NCBI GenBank assembly: GCA_017454465.1
Contig: JAFTCY010000130.1
Location: forward strand, 1 to 45,904
Direction of reading: 5' to 3'
DNA: 45,904 nt
Origin: Clostridia bacterium
Lineage (GTDB): Bacteria > Bacillota > Clostridia > Oscillospirales > CAG-272
Below, piece after piece: positions 16,601 through 24,900 of the stretch. Made by a program: the position numbers and the translations under genes. The notes below the pieces were generated by a model. The model was given only the letters and a program-made list of their open reading frames with translations. It searched no databases and was not told the origin of the DNA. How positions within the stretch are numbered: position 1 is the first letter of the stretch; each line of letters opens with the position of its first letter.

Positions 16601-18980
16601 CAGCAAGACCTTCCATAACGGCGACGACGACAGCTTCGAATTCACATATCATGACGATGTCACAGACGCCGACTTCACCATAAGAGGCAAGCTCTCGGAT
16701 TACGGAGTCATTCTGGTGGCGCCTGAAGAACCGGTGGCTGACACGACAGCCCCCGTTATAAAGAACGTATCCATCTGGAAACAGATCGGTCCCAGCTTCA
16801 AGCAGGCCGAAGCGTTCACCGGAAACTTCACCGAAGCCCAGATCGCGGAAACATTCAGCGAGAACAGGACCGGCTGGGCAAGGGGATATGATCTGGTGCT
16901 CAGCGTTTCCGACGAGTCCAAATGGAAACTGGTCCTCTGCTCATCCGAGCCGGCGGCTTTGAGTTACACTTCAGAAAACGCCTCCATCCCCGGAGTAAGT
17001 GTCCAGGGCAACAGCGTTCTGGTCACTCCCGAGCTGACATCCGGCGAGTTCTGGATCGCGGCGGTGGATGAGAGCGGAAACTTCTCCTACATGAGGTTCA
17101 GCAGCAGCTGGTTCCATTTGGATGGCGGAGTTCCCGTGATCGAGAGCTCCGTGCCCGATCTGACGAATCTGTATGAAGCCACTGTATATATAAAGGTAAC
17201 GGACGACCACAGCGGCGCCGACCAGATCACGGTGACCGGGGAAGGCCTGGAAGCCAACACCGGCTCCAACAGCGCTGAATACCCGTACCTGATCCGCTTC
17301 ACGAAGAACACGACAGGCGAAGGCATACCGGTATCCGCGACAGACGCTGTCGGCAATACATCCATCAAATACATCACTGTAAGCGGAATAGACGAGACAG
17401 CCTCAGAGCTTACAGTCACCTGGACTCCGTGCTTCCGCAGTGAAGTAACGGGAGTCCTGGACGAGACCTCCCCGACTGAAGGGCCGGTCAATACAAGCAT
17501 AATAGCCCATATAACCAGCAGCAAACCCATTTCCGATGTGAGCGGCACGGTGACAGTCTCCAACCCTGATTACTCCTACTCCTCTCAGTCAAATATTGAC
17601 AGAGATGACCCCTGGGCTGAGTACGCGTACTACAGCAGGACAGACTGGACCGTTGACGTCTACTTCACAAACAGCTTTGCCTACGTCGACAGCGGATCGT
17701 GGTCATGGATCCCGGTCCCGGTGGCTCTTGACGCAGTCATTACGGTAACGGCTCCCAACGGAGCAGAAAGCAGCTGCACGCTGCACTTAAGCCCCGGCGC
17801 CATCGACACCATGCCTCCGGACATAGCAGACGGCAATATCGAGTACCTCCACCGTCTGGATGACAACGGTGATCCGTATCCGGTGGCCTACGGCTTCGAA
17901 GTCGAACTGAAGTTCGACGAGGACGCATACCTGGTGAGCGGAGATTTCGCGGATCCAGGAAAGCTGATCAAGAAAGGCGAGGTATTCTCATATACCTCAT
18001 ATGAGAACCGTGACTATTCTGCAGTCGCCATGGACAAGGCCGGGAACCGCAGCCAAAACGGAGGAGGATATTTCTTCCCGAACGTATTGCAGCTCTCGCC
18101 TCCCGCGGACCAGCAGGATCCGGTGGACGGAGTCGCCCCGGCACTAAGCGTCATAGATGAAAAAGACCTGCCTCTGTTTACGGCAAACCCCGTGACGGTC
18201 AACATCCGCATCGACGATAACGGAGACATCTTCTCCGCCGCGGTAGACGACACGGCCCATGCAACCATAGGCAGCATCACCGAAGAGACCGACGGAAACG
18301 GAGTTCAGTACCGCAAGCTCCCGGTGACGGTGTCGGTCAACGGCAACTATACTCTGACTGTCATAGACACTGCCGGGAACGAGAGCAAGATCACATTCGC
18401 GATCAGCAGCATAGATCTTACGCTTCCCACCGTGCGCTTCGCCACATCCACTGTGTCGCTGCGCCAGGACAGCACGCAGGCAGCGCTCAGAGCTCTGCTG
18501 GACTATGATCCCAGCGTCGTATTCCTCTGGGACAACGTAGACAGTCTTTCCGACCTCGTCACGACACTCACGTACGATGATTCCGGCGTGGACCTTACCG
18601 AACCCGGCATCTACGAAGTCACCTACACAGTGACGGATTCCACGGGACACGACGGAACGGCAACACGCTACGTCCGGGTGATCAGCAAGCTGCTGCCAGA
18701 GATCAAGATCGACGGCATACTGACAGAATACAACGGCACTCTGGGCATGAAGCCCGGGACCCACACCATTGAGATCGGAAACCTCGGAATCGCCAACGAG
18801 CCGTACAAGATCAAGCTCATAAGAGGAATCTGGTCAGTCGGACAGATGAAGTACGTCAACGAAAGCGTCGCTGTCAACGATGACGGAACATTCACGCTCA
18901 CCGGCGAAGGGTTCTACACTCTGTATATCCTTACACAGTCCAGAGTAGGCTACATAACAACGATTTACGTAGAGAACTGA
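10608..18980 (+). CDS. Giant secreted multi-Ig-like surface protein (2790 aa)
   Basis: The ATG follows AAGGAGGG. A signal peptide (residues 1-30, ending ATGARAAA) is followed by some 2,760 residues of beta-rich sequence. At least ten D-x-x-G-N motifs (near residues 404, 571, 714, 826, 1552, 1733, 2154, 2246, 2476 and 2587) recur at the ends of strands, for example DYAGNS, DPVGNE, DKAGNR; this is the signature of bacterial Ig-like domains found in adhesins. A segment at about 2600-2705 looks like a DUF5011-type Ig domain (PGIYEVTYTVTDSTG). The N-terminal 260 residues carry a CxC...C cluster (C226, C228, C235) and are not recognised. I see no SLH, LPXTG, dockerin or enzyme motif, so attachment to the cell is unexplained; association with the dockerin protein encoded 13 bp downstream is a possibility. 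Long antisense frames here are composition shadows. Confidence 0.85.
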   Translation: MKARRLIPVMLALCIVAALIPALATGARAAANDPTYIKYGYPEVAVLNGATGGNTDFYTGILKDSKYNAVEAGKFGNLRYKTEVGKNSSYTWSGFWNTNLALLSDQTDELRVNYSATLRNYFHEHSWGFLGWYSQKVTGRMTTSLSFTPEKSGGKYYYAVQLGDGSSTENVRKNNMKYTELPPVLNGNKTIWQSINGEHTWDFRRSDAILSFSNMSTLYDSGNKTCTCGGYVSGCFVGFYDGQSPTVRKVETRRNGAACTDFKPGDDIEIVLQFSEPVRFADDSASGKGEVYIALLVNGSTTPLYAQLTKLESSGYYSYDPYTHTRHDAAYEATFVYHVPSDFTGLKNITALDLSKAPSGKSALVHTTADLSLVQVRSGGNFTVSKPSSATNRNGFDRATSYITDIAGNSLVNGKPATNFSIDAEKPFVAKVVIDADMKNSSIKDYKRSQGIAEDSPFWADLSDSNLGVNDTFLIKVYMNEVINYSSYSNVATVTTNLLDSSDNPVTVTMRALGTVSADSVGTQYGLGASNGRVTLLESNTRTVMQPGMHLADGATSLKVTSITYQSNTTDHSGNQALENQHLNSAHKDKLSPVQTYSVDTDGPTVTVDPAIQNGVNSIITVPFTVTDGADGSGTRDMVGRISFKDPGKTTPTVECAVSIYAAPPTDNSAWVTVKSGEDYSFRETETVQYLHIRMIDGEFYNFGGLTVDFVLSDYAGNSVKRTERVDGVSFDTLGPYLTQSSPSRQYDNLNTRGVITVPVQADDPSGIYSFFYLWADDPEIVYSSTSDEWLPVPGFTQGQTAARCDLTVYVPDQTNFAKTLWLKAVDPVGNETIQQKSRCYYNLQSIKYALSYPTEVVESPYLQVTELNTSKNADDSYDILLFDIQKGDDPHHYLLWYTGSGQNGTGYRTPAGSYDSRFDNILYRYAWFEAVTGGDNPVPFGTRNDDGNLQFGTADHPLVFDNTATQPYLDMVTIMSTTDDRVQAWGKLSGSDWGLEFNGELHVTVYSGTTDSIKVTVSADKPWQGDDPDLCYATVSGAADKEEFTIRVMPMTNRDTDLIWQITADEGIFTYHNTSIHNDYEYGYDYYGNDPETYGTNTLNHTLGGYQVTFSIQDKRGWDLEDIDWSNSFIALGVPSGQVRFPSTINRKVNGHTDNQINDYGPISDYIPYKLCPIGSGATQTITLPYESDLYKTGNYDREGFGLVLARYSVPEYPYYIPIGEEYKQFMMDLTEPGTLEPGLLSYRPIIDYFNVVINHEDVDYVNHEFEFSTAFPAQLINYDPADVIYVPASGAVSMMFQVLDANGDPAKDNWLDTHFGLYDVVAWNVSDPDNITHLNQSVIRYDSTDPDAMRGYFEYCFTADDDGNVTELKYAAQDYGQYCLNFTIDGQRTLRSYSSDDDDIEIESGKDNLIAVQVKYYNGKSSDPVYLTIHPVSITGVTGTVTSDPELTGWDTYESGAIVDSDITVSFTPDDGVSTAGLTFYLCKGFYQAKGKTYATLALTDPVPMEMNGDGTYTAELTPVEMGYEYSTCPDVYYSKSPSYLTHYVVCARDAVGNIVPVGGPGYALIADGDSPYIGYADGETADGRFSVKAGVTDASLFANVGKESDGTVYLVPCPISDPLTFTVTFDDEYTALLGAAETAFTFQYDPVKAYNEGNVEFESNGYNLVVTYPIPVPENPFGITSVTSVWSANWTDWVYGGVIDSGLLELTIEGILSPKLESPTDVTMYISAADPFGNTTEGTDKSAEALLENAQCATPHFVSAEYRNMGKTQYEYQGDMALYVTFSGPVKPEASWICPDPQGYSTEWADGFPIWKDGTWTITYYDVFNNKYEEEITLTDVFGIYGIELEISETAYTTDPVTISVKSDVDFFDSNVDKLMLFRMNDNPESIPSVRSEWQAQVEVTENGDYMIYNYHGSAGFYSVYSDLSAARKNSDQLIIHVKNVITGGPEETLMLFFHDRMEDFVAGSPEQPTGEVDDAVTVSYRTDRDTTPVGSAETSKTFHNGDDDSFEFTYHDDVTDADFTIRGKLSDYGVILVAPEEPVADTTAPVIKNVSIWKQIGPSFKQAEAFTGNFTEAQIAETFSENRTGWARGYDLVLSVSDESKWKLVLCSSEPAALSYTSENASIPGVSVQGNSVLVTPELTSGEFWIAAVDESGNFSYMRFSSSWFHLDGGVPVIESSVPDLTNLYEATVYIKVTDDHSGADQITVTGEGLEANTGSNSAEYPYLIRFTKNTTGEGIPVSATDAVGNTSIKYITVSGIDETASELTVTWTPCFRSEVTGVLDETSPTEGPVNTSIIAHITSSKPISDVSGTVTVSNPDYSYSSQSNIDRDDPWAEYAYYSRTDWTVDVYFTNSFAYVDSGSWSWIPVPVALDAVITVTAPNGAESSCTLHLSPGAIDTMPPDIADGNIEYLHRLDDNGDPYPVAYGFEVELKFDEDAYLVSGDFADPGKLIKKGEVFSYTSYENRDYSAVAMDKAGNRSQNGGGYFFPNVLQLSPPADQQDPVDGVAPALSVIDEKDLPLFTANPVTVNIRIDDNGDIFSAAVDDTAHATIGSITEETDGNGVQYRKLPVTVSVNGNYTLTVIDTAGNESKITFAISSIDLTLPTVRFATSTVSLRQDSTQAALRALLDYDPSVVFLWDNVDSLSDLVTTLTYDDSGVDLTEPGIYEVTYTVTDSTGHDGTATRYVRVISKLLPEIKIDGILTEYNGTLGMKPGTHTIEIGNLGIANEPYKIKLIRGIWSVGQMKYVNESVAVNDDGTFTLTGEGFYTLYILTQSRVGYITTIYVEN

Positions 18981-18993
18981 GGAGGTGACGAAA

Positions 18994-21900
18994 ATGAAAA
19001 CAACAAAACGTTTACTGAGCTTCTTCCTCTGTCTTGCACTTCTTCTTCCGATCATACCGATCGGAGTGTTCTCGGCATTCGTGCCGGTGTACTCCCTAAA
19101 CGACGGATACATCAAAGTTGATGTTTCCAGGGAAAACGGCGGCTTCCTCATTGCCACGGCAGAAGGCAACCGTCTGAAGAAATCGGACAACAACAAGAAC
19201 CTTCTGTACCACAACGGAGAATATGACACTTCATTCGTGTCCTTCCGGGTGGGAGAAGGCGGTTCCGCAAAAGAATACATATTCGGCGGAACATATCCCA
19301 CCTCCACCGGCGTCAATGTGACCCAGAGCGGCGAGAATATCGTAGCCACATGGGGCGTTGACGGGATCACGTTCACGGAAACGCTGTCCCTTGCCACGGA
19401 GAACTCCGATGAGCACGGCATGGTATCCATCAGTCTGGCTTACAGCGGGACCAGCGAGCCTGTAAAGGCCCGCGTCCTGCTGGACACCTGTCTCGGAAAC
19501 CAGGATTACGCCAATTACCAGATAAACGGCGGCACCCTGGTGAGTACCCTTCAGACTGAGCAGACACTGACGGATCCCCTGGCTATAAGCGCTTTCTACG
19601 CGGTAGATGACATCTCCGACCCCGCCATCGTGGCGCGGATGATCTCGACACCGTACCAGGTGTCCATAGGTCACTGGAACAACCTGTCATCCACCCTGTT
19701 CAATTTCGCGCCGAATACGACTCTGAACTTTACGAATACGATCAACGAGTACCTTACGGCAGACAGCGCCTGCGCGCTGTACTATGAAATGAACACGGCC
19801 AGCCCGGTAACTCTTTACTACGGCGTGTACTCAAACGCCAAGGTTGACATCAGCCAGAGCGTGGCTGTCAACACAGTATCCCCCATGAGGCTCAATCTGT
19901 CCCCGGACAAAAAGAGCTTTGTAAAAGAGGACGGCATGATAGGCTCCGCGGATTTCGCGGTGCGGATCAGCGCCGAAAACTTCGTCAGTGACACGTCGGT
20001 GGATTACCAGAACGTGATCCTGGCAATTTCCAGCACTTCCGGGCTCCGTCCTCTCGGCGAGAACGGTGAACCGGTATCAGGCATGGAATACGACAGCATC
20101 GACCCGCTCACGGTGCCGTATATAAGGTTCGACCAGAACACCACCATAGAGAAGACAGTGTACTTCCAGGCGGCTCTTCAGGCCGAAGCGTCATACGAGC
20201 GCATAACGGTGGCGGTATATAAGAACTCCCAGGGAGGAGAACTGATACAGCAGAATCTGCTGGGCCAGAAGGTAATATACATCCTTGTGCCCGGGGCTGA
20301 CGGAAACGTTCCCATGGTCCATTTCAACTCCATGAGCCCGAGCATCGTCTACTCGGAGGGAACCAGACATCTGTACGCGGCCGCCGCCAGGGCTGACCTG
20401 TTCGAGAACGCGCTGCGCTCCGGAAAATGTGAAGTGTTCGCCGTCACTGAAGACGGAAAGAAGAGCTTCAAACTCGACACGAACACCATCACGTTCAACG
20501 AGGGAGTGGCAGACCTGGTACTTGACGACAATGTCAAGCTTCCCGTCGGCAAATGCAGGATCGAACTGAGATGGACGGATGACGCCGTATCACAGAACAT
20601 CGTCACAAAACAGTTCCAGACACAGACCGCCGAAGTTCTGAAATTCACGGTCTCTGACGACCCGAAATACAGGAACGACAGCTACGGCGTCCTTGCCGCT
20701 GTCAAATACGGTGTGTTCGCCTCCACCGACGACCCGGTACGCTACGTGCTGATGGCCTTCAAGGATGAGGCTGACTTCAAGAACTTCTCTGAGAAGAAGG
20801 CCCCGTATGAAAGCGAAACGTACAAGGAGATCGTCCTTGTGTTCCGCGGCGCTTTCGTAGGAGACAAGAGATACAAGGTAACCAACAGCACGGGAGCTGT
20901 AATAGGTTACCGCTATTACACCGCGGTCAGCAAGAAGACCGTAAACAATGAAACGCGTGAGACACATGTTGACAACACCATAACAATAAACAACTGCCTT
21001 GACTTTGAAGGCGGCACCATGTCGGTATACTACGAGGACTACGCAAAGGGCGAGGCCTTCGCGAAACAGTCTGCCATCCTCTGCGAATTTGACGGCGACC
21101 TGTATACCAGCGTGGAACGCTCATCCGTATGGACCGGCAAAGCAGCCCTGACAAAACTGGAGCAGGGCAAGGATTTCGCGCTGATCACATACGACAAGAA
21201 CGGCAACCGCACCAATAAAAACTCAACTGCGGATCCTGTCACGCTTATCTGGCCTAACGTTTACGGATACGGCCAGATGCTCGCGGGCATGATCTTCAAG
21301 CTGGCGTACGGCCAGTTCGGCGTCATGAAGGACGGCAACAAGGAAATAGGCAGGGTCATCGGATTCTCCGCCTCCCTGAGCCTCAGCTTCATGAGGTCTC
21401 CTGAGGACAATGATATAGACGAAGGGACCGCAAGCTACTTCGGAAGGATGAAGGAGCTTTGGACCGACTGGAGAGGAGCAAGTATCTACCAGTACGCATA
21501 TCACGGTTCCAGATTCGAAAAGCTGACCGACCTCAAGATGAGCGACGAAGACACGTCCGGCGACAACGATAAAGGAGTGAAAGCCTCCGTCATGGTTCCG
21601 GACATCCTGTTCGGCTGCGGCGAAGGATTCATCGGCCTCAACTTCACAGTGGAAGTCGCCATCAAGAACATGATAGAGGGACTTCCCAGCATCTCCGGCA
21701 AACTCTCGATCAATACCATAAATGACTGGGCTTTCGGCCTTGAAGGCGTTATGAAGCTTACAAGCTTCAAGCTTGAAGCGAAGCTCAGCTTCAAGAGCAA
21801 AGACAATATACCGATCCCCGACGAGATCTACTTCTTCATGGGAGGATTCAAGCCGGGCATCAACCTTGACGGCGCAGGCGTCGTATGGCTCACAGGAGCC

Positions 21901-24900
21901 GGAGGCGGCGTCTCCAACATCTACGACACGATCTTCATGACCTCAGGGCTTCCGCCGCTGAAACTGATCCTGGCGGCAAGCTTCAGCATAGTCCAGATAC
22001 TGGACGGCATGTGCAAGCTGGAGCTCTCCCTGACAGGCATCAACTTCTCGGCTACCGACATAAAGATCCTTGAGACCATCACCGTTCTGAAGAGCGTGAC
22101 CCTGGGACTGCAGTGGTACCCGAAAGTCAAACTGCAGGCCTCGATCTACGTCGACATGTTCGAAAAGACGATCAGCGGCAACGGATACATAGTCCTGGAT
22201 CAGAAGGACGCCAACAAATGGGTATTCGAAATGTTTGCCCGGGCTCGCCTCTGCATCCCTGAATCCGTTCCCCTGGTGGGCGGCATGACTCTCCTCGGAG
22301 CAGATATAGGTATCGGTACCGAAAAGATCTGGGGCGCTCTCGAAGTGCTGAAGATCTCACTTGGCATCACATATTTCTGGGGAGAGAGCGGAGTACACTT
22401 CGGAACAGGCGGTGACTACGCGCAGCCCAGCTATCCTTCCCTTCTGAAGCTTCAGGGCTATGACGGAAGATGTGAAGACATCCCCATCGCCTATGATGAA
22501 AAAGAAGACCGCATGCTCTATGCCCACATAGGTACCAACTTCGATCCTCCGGAAGGCGCCCAGATACTGTCCGACGGCGAACTCAAGCTCCTGGCGGCAG
22601 GCGCAAGAGGCGTCTGGTCCACCAAGGAAAAGACGAGGCACATGTTCAACCTCGGCACCTATGATTCCGAGAACCTGTCCACCATGGTACAGGTCAACTT
22701 CCCGGCGACCAGCCTTGACGACGCAAAGGCGACCGCTCAGAACTTCTGGGTCAATTCCAAGGATGACAACACAGGCGACGCACTGCCGCTGACGTACGCA
22801 CAGATCGTGCGCGCCCAGAGAGATGACGAGACGGACGAGGCGTATGAAGCGGAGATCGCTCCCATCATCGCCGCAAACGCGGATGCCAACGCCAATATCA
22901 CCTATAACGGCGACACCGGACTCGGCACCTTCGGATTCACCCTTACGGATGCCTCACAGTTCGGCAAGGACTGGTACATATCCACCGGAACATCCCAGGC
23001 GGATGTCGTACTGTACAACGTTCACGCCCTGCCGCAACTCACCGATCTGACCATAGCTCAGGGGACAGAGGGCGGAGAAGATGTGTTCAACGTCACATGG
23101 ACGGGCATCAACACCGATGATCTGGACAAGATATCCTTCTACCTCACCGAAACAAACAATGATCCTATTGAAAAAGGCATACCCCTTGACACGCTGGATT
23201 ATGTGAGCGGAAACTCCGATTACTTTTTCATCCCGGCAGACCTTCCTACCGGAGACTATTACCTCCGGGCGGTATACAGCAAGGATGAACAGATCAACGG
23301 AGTGGTATGGAGCAGCAGCACTGTACACTATACCAACCCCAATTCACCCGCAGACATGGGAACACCTTCAGTGACCCATGCGGGAGACTATAAGTATCTC
23401 GTTTCAGTGCCGGCATCCGCCGACGCGAACACCAAGGGATATATAGTCTCGATATTCAATGAAGACGGAACCCCGACCCAGTTCACCGACATGCTCTTCG
23501 ACAAGGCCGAGACCGGAGCCACGACCTTCGAAGTAGGCGGAGTCTACACGATGACGACCCACGAGGATCCCGAAGACCCCGAGTCCGCTGTCACCACCGT
23601 AACTGTCGGACTGGAAGAAGGAAAGCATTACCGGATCTCCGTAACGCCGTACAACAGCGTTCACATAGACGATTCCACACCCGACATGCTTCTTCAGGGA
23701 ACCGGATTCAGCTACACGGACACAGCCGGTCTGCCTCACGCTGAGACACCTGATGTGACTCTCAGAAAAGGTTCTGAAGTGCTGAAGAGCGTTGCCGAAA
23801 TGGCATACGACACAGGAAATGTCCAGAACCCGGACGAGATACCCACATTCACAGGCAGCGACCTCACGTTCAATGCCGAATTCAGCGAGTATGTGACCGG
23901 CACCTGGACTCTTGACGGCAACAAGCTCTGGGATTCCACAAATCCCGACGACGCTCCTGACCTTCCCATGGGTACGTTTGCGGGAACATCAGCTGAAATA
24001 GCCCTGACAGGTCTTACCGAGGGCGGACACCAGCTGACCATCACCGGAAAGGCAGCTGACGGCGACAGCTTCGCTGCTGAGTACTCATTCAACGTGGACA
24101 CAACCGCGCCGAGGCTGCTCCTCAACAGTCCTCTCAGCGGAAGTCCCTTCAACAGTGACGGAACTGTCACGATCGCCGGCATCACCGATCCCGGAGCGAC
24201 GATCTATGTAAGCATCAACAGCGCAGCCGCCGTAAGCTTCGCCCCCGTCACAGACGCGGACGACCTGTTCACACACACGGTAGCTATTCCGGTATACAAT
24301 GACGCGTCTGTTCACAGTCTCCGCATCTGGGCAGTTGACGCAAACGGCAACTCGACCGAGCCGGCCGAGATCCAGGTGAGCCACCCGGGTCTGGGCACTA
24401 TGACCGACATAGTCATCAAGGCAGGTGACGCGATCCCCGCAGACGGAGGAATAGGCACAGAGACCGGCGTCAGCAACATGCAGCTGACTCTCATGGCAAA
24501 AACTCCTGACGGAACACAGTTTGCGCTGGATCCCGACCTGGTCCGCTGGGATGCTGTCCCGGCCGAGGGAAATGTTTCAGTCACCACGTCCGGCGTTCTG
24601 AACTGCGACCCGTTCTCTAGAGGATTCGTTCAAGCCAAATACGAAGTTTCCACCGGAGCCTACATAACATCCGTTCTTGCCCTCGGGCTTGAAGGAAACG
24701 ATGTGACGGTAACATACACCACCGGCGGAACCGCAAGCGGCGGAGGCACGTATGCCGTAGGCGAAACAGTGGAACTGACCGCAAGCCCCGCTTCCGGATA
24801 CAGACTGACCGGATGGACGCTTAACGGAGTCACGGTTTCCGATACCTCGCTTTTGACGATATCGTTCGCTATGCCGGACAACGCTGTGACCGCGCACGCG

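Noticed and set aside
18985-18993. GTG start for the dockerin protein
   Set aside because: The GTG overlaps the GGAGG that must serve as ribosome site; the ATG nine bases later has ideal spacing and a normal signal peptide.
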